Source of the DNA: a virus
Length of the DNA stretch: 20,389 nt
Virus record (IMG/VR): IMGVR_UViG_3300032462_000127
Location: 1 to 20,389 of that record
Strand: one strand, 5' to 3'
The notes under the pieces are model-generated. The model ran no database searches. It was given only the letters and a program-made list of their open reading frames with translations, and was not told the origin of the DNA. Within the stretch, counting starts at the first letter, position 1. Every line of letters begins with the position of its first letter. A program made the translations under genes and the position numbers. Shown here piece after piece: positions 14,330-20,389 of the stretch.

Positions 14330-17182
14330 ATGAGCATGATGCAAGCAGGTTGCTGTTGCGGTGCTGGCGGACTCACTCATGTTCGTGCAGGGTGGTATCA
14401 CTATTCAGTTATTGAAGCCAGGGTTGCATACACCTACATTTCTGGTGGTGTTTGTTGCACTGGAGGATACTGGACTGAAAATGCACCGATGATTGCTCCA
14501 GCTGGGCATCCGCTAGCGCAACCATCCATTCTCGCTGATGTGGTTGATCTGGAATGTGGTGCCTATCACACGATTGCAAGGCTTGCAGATAATTCAATTG
14601 TGGCGTGGGGATTAAACCACAAGGGCCAGTGCGATGTTCCGTCTGGATTGCAATACGGTGCTGGATCACCACACGCAAAGAAGGGTTTAATCATATCCCT
14701 GCACTGCGGATACAGCACATCTGCTGTAATGTTTAGCGATGGAACTGTGTTGTGCTGGGGTGAGTCCGCAGTATCGAGCACTGTAAATGCATGGACTGAT
14801 CTGATGATAAGTCCTATCCAGATGATAGATCAGGATGGAAACACTTCGGGCGGGACATTTGATTACGATAATGTTGATCCGACGAACACCGCATATGCTA
14901 AGCCATTGTTTCCACCGTCTACTTGGAATCGGAACAAAGATGTGTTTGGTCAGATTTCACACAGCGGATTAGGAAACTACCCCAAGTTTGATCTTGGTTG
15001 CGAAACAAATCAAATGTACCCGCTAAACATGAGTCTAGGTGTTTCATGTTTGCCCGCTGCGAGCAACAACACCGAATCTTGCAATGTGTGTTCATCCAAC
15101 ACACCGCCCTATGACGCTATCGCGCTTGGAGTACCCTCAGCAGTCGGGAATAACTCATCATGCCTTACATGTGATTCAGTAGTTGTTGCGTCTGATTTCG
15201 CTGTGGGTATGCAGAGAACAGGGCAAATCATTACGAGCAGGGCAACCAACCACAAAACGGGTTCAGCAACAAATTGCAGGGATTGTTCCAACGACAATCG
15301 CGTACGCAATTTTCAAAGCTTGTTTGTTGATTATTCAAAAGACTGCTATCAAGCATTCACAATAACTAAGCCAGCATTTCCAAATTCAACTTGCCCGACT
15401 TGCTCAGTAAGTCCTGCACGAAATTACACATTTTCTGGAGGTATTGCATCTAGTGATTGGCTTAATTTCTGCGGAGCAGTAAAATGGTGTGCTGGAAATT
15501 TTGCTTTTCCGTGCCCGTCAGCGCAATGCTGGATGAATAGCGTATCTATTCCAAATTGCAATTGCTGTTGTGACGCGTATACTTTGGACGGAACATTTCC
15601 CGCATTTCAAAATTGCACCGATTGTTCATCAACATCTGCACCCGCTGTTTGGAAGAGATTCGATTATGTTGATGCAAATCCATGTGAATCGGGCAACAAC
15701 GCCGAGGGAACTGGGTGCATGGGAGCCGAACACGATTGGGAGAACTATGACCCCAATTGGGCGAAGGCTTGGGGTGCATCGGCTAATTCTGATGGCTCAG
15801 CGACAACGGTATCGGCTGGCAGTATGTTTACCGCAGGATTGCAGGTCAAATACTCGGGAGGTGCAGTGCCTGCGTGGAATGTGAATGCGTCGTGTCAGTT
15901 TGCATATGGTTGGAATACCCTATTTACCCCACAAAACAACATACACATATGCGGTGCTGATACTTCACCGAGTTACAAATGTAATCCGCAGCAATCAATT
16001 ACCGCAGTATGCACAGACAGATTTCCATCAACTGATGGAGGATCTACTGGCAATGCGTCGTACTATTGTGCTGGTAAGGATAATTCATTAGGCTCAGATT
16101 TTTGGTATCCAAAACAAATGTTTGCAAGCACATTAGTATGCGGTACAAATTCTGCGCATTGGTTAACGCAAGGCTTGCAAGTACCCGAACAATTCTTTTC
16201 TGGCGCAAATAATAGTGACGATGGTTGTTCAGCAGTCTCACCACAATTGCAGTTACATGACTGCACCGACGCGGCGTATCAACAGCATGAAAATTCTCCG
16301 ATATTTACATCGGCGACGGTGTGGGCTCCAGCAGGTATCTTTTACAACGCAACAGATCTTAATGGAAATTACAACCCCTTTTTAGTTTCTGATTGTCCAG
16401 TTGCAGGGCCAACACAATATGAAAATAAAAACTATGTAATGCCAACCAAGGCGTGGGGGCCGATTTCGTTGGCACTGTATAGCGGATTTGGTACATCGTA
16501 TTTTTCTGAAACTACCGTGTGTGCGCACTATCGAACTGGCACACTAGAAAAATACCCGCCATTTGTCCCCCGCATGATGGGAGATGTGAATGCGTTCATT
16601 TGGTCGTTTGGTGGCGTTGTTGACGGAACATGGGGAATACCACCTGAAAAAAATCTATTCTGCAACAATGATCCGAGTGGTTTAGCCGATCATCCTGAAA
16701 CTATTCCGCACTGTAAAAACTATAACGGAACTGGAAAGGTGCAGGCTGTACCTAACTTCTGTTATACCAATCCGCCGATTTCGATGGCTACCAGCCGAGC
16801 AGCGTGCATGATTGTTGGTGCGGTAACACGACAAATGACTAAATTGGTTGGTGGCTTACCAGTTGCAACTGATCCATCAGATAATCAATATCAGATAGAT
16901 AACTGCTGCAACGGTGTGGAAACAGATTACGATGGTTCAACCGTTTCAGTTGCAATTGATTCATGCGCCGTGTGCCAGATGTCCACGGACACGGTGGAAA
17001 AATTCGGATGCAACCGCAGTCAGAGCAGAATGCTCCATGTTTGGGGATCACTGTACGATCCTTGCCCACCGTGGGCAAGGATCGTTACATCGACCTGGAC
17101 ATGGCCAAGCCATCTAACGGGAACAACAGTCACGGCAACCAGTGCTCAGGGTATCACTACAACCTATCCCCCCAACTGCTAA
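14330..17182 (+). CDS. Giant cysteine-rich protein with RCC1-like blades, putative tail fibre or adhesin
   Basis: A 950-residue protein with about 53 cysteines by hand count. The N-terminal part (residues about 15-145) has RCC1-like beta-propeller blades: VRAGWYHYSVI, then VVDLECGAYHTIARLADNSIVAWGLNHKGQCDVP, then ISLHCGYSTSAVMFSDGTVLCWG. The rest is unlike any family I know. It contains at least six CxxC pairs (CNVC, CLTC, CRDC, CPTC, CTDC, CAVC), mostly in an N/S/T-C-x-x-C-S/D context, plus a C-x-CCC cluster (IPNCNCCCD), many asparagines and aromatic residues. No signal peptide or membrane segment is evident. The place at the end of the tail genes suggests a receptor-binding or fibre protein stabilised by disulfides or metal, an inference from context. 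Confidence 0.65.
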   Translation: MSMMQAGCCCGAGGLTHVRAGWYHYSVIEARVAYTYISGGVCCTGGYWTENAPMIAPAGHPLAQPSILADVVDLECGAYHTIARLADNSIVAWGLNHKGQCDVPSGLQYGAGSPHAKKGLIISLHCGYSTSAVMFSDGTVLCWGESAVSSTVNAWTDLMISPIQMIDQDGNTSGGTFDYDNVDPTNTAYAKPLFPPSTWNRNKDVFGQISHSGLGNYPKFDLGCETNQMYPLNMSLGVSCLPAASNNTESCNVCSSNTPPYDAIALGVPSAVGNNSSCLTCDSVVVASDFAVGMQRTGQIITSRATNHKTGSATNCRDCSNDNRVRNFQSLFVDYSKDCYQAFTITKPAFPNSTCPTCSVSPARNYTFSGGIASSDWLNFCGAVKWCAGNFAFPCPSAQCWMNSVSIPNCNCCCDAYTLDGTFPAFQNCTDCSSTSAPAVWKRFDYVDANPCESGNNAEGTGCMGAEHDWENYDPNWAKAWGASANSDGSATTVSAGSMFTAGLQVKYSGGAVPAWNVNASCQFAYGWNTLFTPQNNIHICGADTSPSYKCNPQQSITAVCTDRFPSTDGGSTGNASYYCAGKDNSLGSDFWYPKQMFASTLVCGTNSAHWLTQGLQVPEQFFSGANNSDDGCSAVSPQLQLHDCTDAAYQQHENSPIFTSATVWAPAGIFYNATDLNGNYNPFLVSDCPVAGPTQYENKNYVMPTKAWGPISLALYSGFGTSYFSETTVCAHYRTGTLEKYPPFVPRMMGDVNAFIWSFGGVVDGTWGIPPEKNLFCNNDPSGLADHPETIPHCKNYNGTGKVQAVPNFCYTNPPISMATSRAACMIVGAVTRQMTKLVGGLPVATDPSDNQYQIDNCCNGVETDYDGSTVSVAIDSCAVCQMSTDTVEKFGCNRSQSRMLHVWGSLYDPCPPWARIVTSTWTWPSHLTGTTVTATSAQGITTTYPPNC
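17055..17085 (+). repeat. Perfect 14-bp inverted repeat inside the cysteine-rich gene
   Basis: ACGATCCTTGCCCA (17055-17068) and its exact reverse complement (17072-17085) are separated by CCG. The repeat lies about 100 bases before the stop codon and encodes YDPCPPWARIV. It would make a very stable RNA hairpin. No T-run follows, so it is not a usual intrinsic terminator. Confidence 0.85.
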
Positions 17183-17183
17183 C

Positions 17184-17639
17184 ATGAAATCCCAAACAGT
17201 TTGGCACAATAAACCATCTGCGGATTATGTGAGACCCACACCAGCACCTGCACCAGCACCAGCACCTGCTCAAGTACATCTAGGGGTGGGTGAATCTAGG
17301 GCGTGGGGGTTTGCCAGCAAGGCAGGCGCCTATCTAGCCGCCGAGGCACAGCTCGCAGCGCAAGGCCCTGCGAGCGCAGAGGATTACGCTGCACGCGTAG
17401 CAATATGCATGGGGTGCGATGGCAGGGTAGATGTTATGGAGACGCTCACAGACAGCGTGGGATTTTGCACACGGTGTGGATGCACAAGTAAGCGCGCCGC
17501 GCTCAGCGTTAAACTAACTATGCCGACAATCAGTTGCCCGCTGGGGAAATTTGCAGCAGTTCAGGGAACAGGCGCCACCGTAGCCGGCGCCCTAGGTGCT
17601 GTCGCTGGGGTGATTGGTTCCGTTATCAGGCTGATATAA
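17184..17639 (+). CDS. Zinc-ribbon-like protein with Pro/Ala linker and hydrophobic C-terminus
   Basis: A 151-residue protein of unknown function. Residues 18-30 are a Pro/Ala linker (PTPAPAPAPAPAQ). Residues 71-121 carry six cysteines in the order C75-x2-C78-x16-C95-x2-C98-x-C100-x17-C118, ending in CPLGKF. This C-x2-C, C-x2-CGC, CPLGKW-like pattern is known from many phage and bacterial hypothetical proteins and probably binds zinc. The C-terminus (residues 128-151) is a Gly/Ala/Val-rich hydrophobic helix (GTGATVAGALGAVAGVIGSV) that could enter a membrane. The ATG at 17184 lies one base after the stop of the cysteine-rich gene and is preferred to an earlier in-frame ATG at 17142 because it avoids overlap. 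Confidence 0.65.
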   Translation: MKSQTVWHNKPSADYVRPTPAPAPAPAPAQVHLGVGESRAWGFASKAGAYLAAEAQLAAQGPASAEDYAARVAICMGCDGRVDVMETLTDSVGFCTRCGCTSKRAALSVKLTMPTISCPLGKFAAVQGTGATVAGALGAVAGVIGSVIRLI

Positions 17640-17868
17640 ACCGACGGTTATTATATTTTTCGAGGTGTTTCCGCAATTTTCGCAATGCGGAAATCTCGCC
17701 TATGCGCACTGCCGCGATCGGTATCCGCAGTATCAGGGCGGTATCGGGTACCGAGTAGCATGGGTGGTGATAGTGGTTTTGCGCGGTTCCCGCGCGGCCA
17801 GGCTTGGTATCGGCTCTAATCATGTGTGATACTCCAAGGCATGAGATGCGGGTCTGACAATACATATA

Positions 17869-17884
17869 CGATACTCAAGTATCG
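17869..17884. promoter_or_regulatory. Operator-like inverted repeat CGATACT-CA-AGTATCG
   Basis: Two exact 7-base arms flank a two-base centre. The arms contain the GATAC/GTATC pentamer that recurs through the non-coding region (17721, 17730, 17741, 17807, 17828). It lies about 50 bases upstream of a possible promoter, as expected for a repressor or activator site. The binding protein is unknown. Confidence 0.45.
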
Positions 17885-17935
17885 GATAGATGCAAGTCGA
17901 ATATCATAATTTTACGCAATATCTTTGTATTTTTA

Positions 17936-17963
17936 TTGTGCGGTGTGTTTTTGCGTGTATATT
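17936..17963 (+). promoter_or_regulatory. Weak sigma70-like promoter for the recombination genes
   Basis: TATATT at 17958-17963 (five of six matches to the -10 consensus) lies 16 bases after TTGTGC at 17936-17941 (only three of six matches to the -35 consensus). It is the best placed candidate upstream of the gene starting at 18007. The poor -35 box suggests that an activator or a phage factor would be needed, if it is used at all. Confidence 0.3.
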
Positions 17964-18006
17964 GCAGCCTCAGCGTCGGACACAAAACCACAAAAAATGG
18001 AACAAC

Positions 18007-18348
18007 ATGCAGGAAACACAGACAAAAATCGAACGGTACAGGGTAGAGGATTCGGCGCGATCGATGATTAGGGCGGAATCGGATCGCCTGCACGCGATCA
18101 AACTATCGGAGCAGCAGCGGTATCTGGCCGATGCTCAAAAATGCCACGACCTGGCGCGTGCCGAGCGCGCAAAATTGCAGGCAGAGCGCGATATCATCGA
18201 GCGCGCAAAATGCGAAATATCGTGCGGGTGGGAGACGCTGGCAACATTCGCCGAGCGCTACGCGTTCAGCGGCGAGTTTGCGAAAATAATCCCGTATATC
18301 AACGCATTCCTGAAAAATAGAGAGGCCGACAATAATGCAAATTTTTGA
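18007..18348 (+). CDS. Hypothetical coiled-coil protein before the recombination genes
   Basis: A 113-residue protein of unknown function. Residues 1-75 are highly charged and predicted to form one long helix or coiled coil (IERYRVEDSARSMIRAESDRLHAIKLSEQQRYLADAQKCHDLARAERAKLQAERDIIERAK). A short folded segment follows (CEISCGWETLATFAERYAFSGEFAKIIPYINAFLKN). An in-frame ATG at 17890 would add 39 residues, but that stretch spans the putative promoter and reads like non-coding sequence, so 18007 is preferred. The end overlaps the exonuclease start by 14 bases, tying it to the recombination operon; a partner or regulator of that machinery is possible. Confidence 0.65.
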   Translation: MQETQTKIERYRVEDSARSMIRAESDRLHAIKLSEQQRYLADAQKCHDLARAERAKLQAERDIIERAKCEISCGWETLATFAERYAFSGEFAKIIPYINAFLKNREADNNANF

Positions 18349-18979
18349 AGTTGACCAGGGCAGTGATGAGTGGCGCAAGTTGCGCACTGGAAAAGTCACC
18401 GCATCGGTGGTCGAATATGTGGTAGCCCCCCCACTGCGTTCGGGCGGCGAATCCGCAGGGCGCAGAAATCTGCGAGCGAAAATCATCGCGGAGACAATGA
18501 CTGGGCAACCGACCGAGTGTATTTTTGTTTCTGCGGCGATGAAAAACGGTGTAGAGAACGAACCACTAGCCCGCGCCGCGTACGAAATCGCGCTCGGGTT
18601 AACGGTGAATCAGATCGGATTCGCCCTGCACGCGAGCGTCGAACGATTCGGATGCAGCCCTGATGGTTTGGTCGGTGTTGACGGACTGATAGAAATCAAG
18701 TGCCCGTTACCAGCCACACATATTAGCTACATGCTTGCGGGCATTCCCGCGCCGGAATATGTGGCGCAGATGCAGGCACAGATGAGCGTGACTGATAGAG
18801 AGTGGTGTGATTTTGTATCGTTTTGTCCGTCGATGCCGTTCCGCCACCAACTTTTCGTGCGCCGTCTGATGCGCGATGACGGTTACATTCTCGGGATGGA
18901 ATCTGAAATAAAAATTTTCCTTGCCGAGGTCGATAAAACAATCGAAAGCCTAGACACAATCGAGGTATTTACCCAATGA
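18335..18979 (+). CDS. YqaJ/lambda-exo family 5'-3' exonuclease
   Basis: A 214-residue exonuclease that would resect double-strand ends so that the annealing protein can pair the exposed strands. Motifs of the YqaJ/lambda-exo (PD-(D/E)XK) fold are clear: GSDEWRKLRTGKVTAS (9-24), NGVENEPLARAAYE with its conserved glutamate (71-84), CSPDGLVG with the metal-binding aspartate D110, IEIKCP with E120 and K122, and the QMQAQMSVT helix (145-153). The closing CDFVSFCPS strand is also typical. It overlaps the genes on both sides, and the ERF gene follows through ATGA, the usual exonuclease-annealase pairing in phages. Confidence 0.93.
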   Translation: MQIFEVDQGSDEWRKLRTGKVTASVVEYVVAPPLRSGGESAGRRNLRAKIIAETMTGQPTECIFVSAAMKNGVENEPLARAAYEIALGLTVNQIGFALHASVERFGCSPDGLVGVDGLIEIKCPLPATHISYMLAGIPAPEYVAQMQAQMSVTDREWCDFVSFCPSMPFRHQLFVRRLMRDDGYILGMESEIKIFLAEVDKTIESLDTIEVFTQ

Positions 18980-19914
18980 ACGAGACACACATCATATCCC
19001 CTATCGCAGTCAGTACGGGTTCGCAAAGTATGCTCGCTACGATTTGCACCGTAGCATCTATAGATGGTGTAGATATAGGTAAGGTTCACCAACTTTTCGC
19101 GATGCACCGCGAACTTCTCGACCGAGAAGCAGAGCAAAATTTCAATGCGGCGATGGCGCGAACTCAGTCCCAGATGGTGCGGGTTATTTCTACTCACAAA
19201 AACACGCAGACCAATTCGAGATATGCAAAACTCGCAGACATCATCGAGCAGATATCTCCGATCTACACAGCAGAGGGACTATCCATTTCATTCGACTCTG
19301 AGGATTGCGCTCGCGCAGGATGGCTGCGCACCGTAGCCATCGTTTCTCATGCTGGAGGATTCTCTCGGAAATATAAAAAAGACATGCCCAACGATTCGGT
19401 GGGCACACGCGGAAACGCAAACAAAACAGAGATACACGGAGAAAAATCAACCGTAACCTACGCGAGGACTACGCTGATATGCATGATTTTCAACATTCCC
19501 GTCGGAGAAGACAACGACGGGAACGGATCAAAAAATAGAGGACTGCCACAAGAAAATGTGGACGCTGGAATCTCTGCGCTAGGTGCGAGCGCATCCCTAG
19601 ACGACCTAAAAAAATTATTCGATCAACTCTACCAAGCCGCACAGGAGGTGAATGATACGGCTGCGATGCGAGCATTCATCGAATCGAAAGACTCATCGAA
19701 AAAAAGAATCGGCCTACTGCCATTAAATAACACGCCTCCGTTCCGAGATATTGTTGACGACTTTATTTTCAAAATCCAAAACGCTACTACCATGGACGGT
19801 CTACGGGCGGTTCACAAGGCCGCGATATCTCTAGCGGTTATAGATGCTGCATCCCTTAAGAAAATAAATGAAGCGAAAAACCTTGCGAAAAAAATCTTGG
19901 GAGGAGAAAAATAA
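18976..19914 (+). CDS. erf: ERF-family single-strand annealing protein
   Basis: A 312-residue recombinase that anneals complementary single strands during phage recombination and genome circularisation or repair. The N-terminal half matches the ERF core: FNAAMARTQSQMVRV (56-70), the THKNTQTNSRYAKLADI segment (73-89), PIYTAEGLSISFDS (95-108), and later VTYARTTLICMIFNIP with DNDGNG. The C-terminal third is helical and variable, as usual, and ends in a Lys-rich tail (AKNLAKKILGGEK). It is directly coupled to the exonuclease by an ATGA overlap, so the two are probably made in similar amounts. Confidence 0.93.
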   Translation: MNETHIISPIAVSTGSQSMLATICTVASIDGVDIGKVHQLFAMHRELLDREAEQNFNAAMARTQSQMVRVISTHKNTQTNSRYAKLADIIEQISPIYTAEGLSISFDSEDCARAGWLRTVAIVSHAGGFSRKYKKDMPNDSVGTRGNANKTEIHGEKSTVTYARTTLICMIFNIPVGEDNDGNGSKNRGLPQENVDAGISALGASASLDDLKKLFDQLYQAAQEVNDTAAMRAFIESKDSSKKRIGLLPLNNTPPFRDIVDDFIFKIQNATTMDGLRAVHKAAISLAVIDAASLKKINEAKNLAKKILGGEK

Positions 19915-19916
19915 AA

Positions 19917-20228
19917 ATGTACTCTACAGACATAGTGATTAGTGCGGTTCAGATTGCTCTTGCGCGGCGCGGGTATGAATATCCGCGTAGGGGCGAGCGC
20001 GGTAAAAACACAACGGTTGCACGGATCATGGCAGCGGATGCTCTGCACTATTTTTCACGCGCATCCAATTCGGGCGCTGCAACCGCGGTCAACTGTTCAA
20101 CCGCGAGCGGAAAATCTTTGCGTCTCAGAGCATCGAGCGAGCAGTGGGGGCGTGATGATCGTGACCTGTGGATCGCGGAAGTGCGAGCTATCATAGATTC
20201 AATCGTTCAAAAATCTACACAGCAGTAA
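19917..20228 (+). CDS. Hypothetical protein after the annealing protein
   Basis: A 103-residue protein with no recognised family. It starts two bases after the ERF stop and has a strong GGAGGAG Shine-Dalgarno about a dozen bases upstream, inside the end of the ERF gene. The sequence is basic in its first half (ALARRGYEYPRRGERGKNTTVARIMAADALHYF), serine-rich in the middle, and closes with a predicted helix (WGRDDRDLWIAEVRAIIDSIVQK). Nothing indicates a membrane segment or a catalytic site. Its place suggests a role in early DNA metabolism. Confidence 0.6.
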   Translation: MYSTDIVISAVQIALARRGYEYPRRGERGKNTTVARIMAADALHYFSRASNSGAATAVNCSTASGKSLRLRASSEQWGRDDRDLWIAEVRAIIDSIVQKSTQQ

Positions 20229-20275
20229 AAAAATAGTGCGAGTGCGAGAATGTAATAATGCAAGGGTGTTTCAGA

Positions 20276-20389
20276 ATGAAAATTATCATAGAGATCGTGA
20301 TCGCAGACGAAAAATTCAACGCCAGAGACATTACGGACTGGGGAGAACACGCAATCGCGTGCGCGAAAACACAACTGGTGCATGATGAA
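20276..20389 (+). CDS. Hypothetical protein, 3' end outside window
   Basis: An open frame running off the window edge, 38 residues visible (MKIIIEIVIADEKFNARDIT, then DWGEHAIACAKTQLVHDE). The ATG at 20276 is preferred because AAGGGTG lies about eight bases upstream; an in-frame ATG at 20258 is the alternative. The visible part is too short to assign, but the alternating hydrophobic start followed by a helix suggests a small alpha-beta protein. Confidence 0.5.
   Translation, partial: MKIIIEIVIADEKFNARDITDWGEHAIACAKTQLVHDE

Larger units (their letters stand above)
17640..18006. other. Non-coding region between tail and recombination modules
   Basis: No credible gene is seen in these 367 bases. 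It holds an imperfect hairpin (17661-17698: CGAG and TTTCCGCA arms with their complements), a GCGCGG/CCGCGC stem-loop (17781-17795), seven GTATC or GATAC pentamers between 17721 and 17883, a near-palindrome CGATACT-CA-AGTATCG at 17869-17884, and a possible promoter at 17936-17963. The combination suggests a control or replication-start region, but no specific binding protein is encoded in the window. Confidence 0.6.

Noticed and set aside
17237-17272. Tandem CACCAGCACCTG-type repeat
   Set aside because: It is simply the coding sequence of a Pro/Ala linker and needs no separate explanation.
17626-17865. 79-codon open frame on the - strand in the non-coding region
   Set aside because: It has no good Shine-Dalgarno, overlaps the end of the preceding gene, and its sequence spans the hairpins and GTATC motifs. 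Non-coding control sequence explains the region better.
17890-18006. Longer start (ATG at 17890) for the coiled-coil gene
   Set aside because: The added 39 residues are Cys/Phe/Ile-rich, unlike the charged remainder, and the stretch contains the only promoter candidate for this operon.

Overview
This window is part of a tailed bacteriophage or prophage genome, class Caudoviricetes, with siphovirus-like architecture and an HK97-type head. All supported genes lie on the + strand. Most neighbours are joined by ATGA or GTGA start/stop overlaps or by short gaps with Shine-Dalgarno sequences, so the host is bacterial. A candidate spanin-like lipoprotein hints at a Gram-negative host, and RCC1-like blades ending in a GQCDVP motif resemble proteins common in Planctomycetota. 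Neither clue is decisive. No integrase, repressor, tRNA or CRISPR array was seen.

Layout. Positions 10-2062 hold the packaging genes (P27-type small terminase, large terminase). Positions 2053-6955 hold the head genes: portal with a long C-terminal extension, HK97-type prohead protease, then two different HK97-fold capsid genes in tandem. The first capsid gene lacks the scaffolding (delta) domain and follows a 220-bp leader with a sigma70-like promoter and a possible RNA pseudoknot. The second has a complete delta domain. Positions 7002-9208 hold the connector, closure and tail-terminator series. Positions 9220-11944 hold the tail tube, a tail chaperone pair joined by a -1 frameshift signal, and a short A-rich tape-measure protein.

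Positions 11941-17639 are the least familiar part: two unrecognised tail-region proteins, three small membrane proteins that may form a lysis cassette, a 950-residue protein with about 53 cysteines and RCC1-like blades, and a six-cysteine zinc-ribbon-like protein with a hydrophobic tail. A 367-bp non-coding stretch (17640-18006) with clustered GTATC motifs and inverted repeats separates this from the recombination module: a small coiled-coil protein, a YqaJ/lambda-exo nuclease, an ERF single-strand annealing protein, and two further unrecognised genes, the last cut by the window edge.

How it fits together. The terminase packs DNA through the portal into a protease-matured HK97-fold shell. The connectors close the head and join a tail whose length is set by the tape measure. 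The cysteine-rich protein is a plausible host-contact protein. The exonuclease and annealing protein form a two-part recombination system. Most notable are the paired capsid genes with their separate promoter and leader, the chaperone frameshift signal, the large-terminase reading frame that extends far upstream of any usual start codon, several strong hairpins at gene junctions, and the cysteine-rich tail-region protein.
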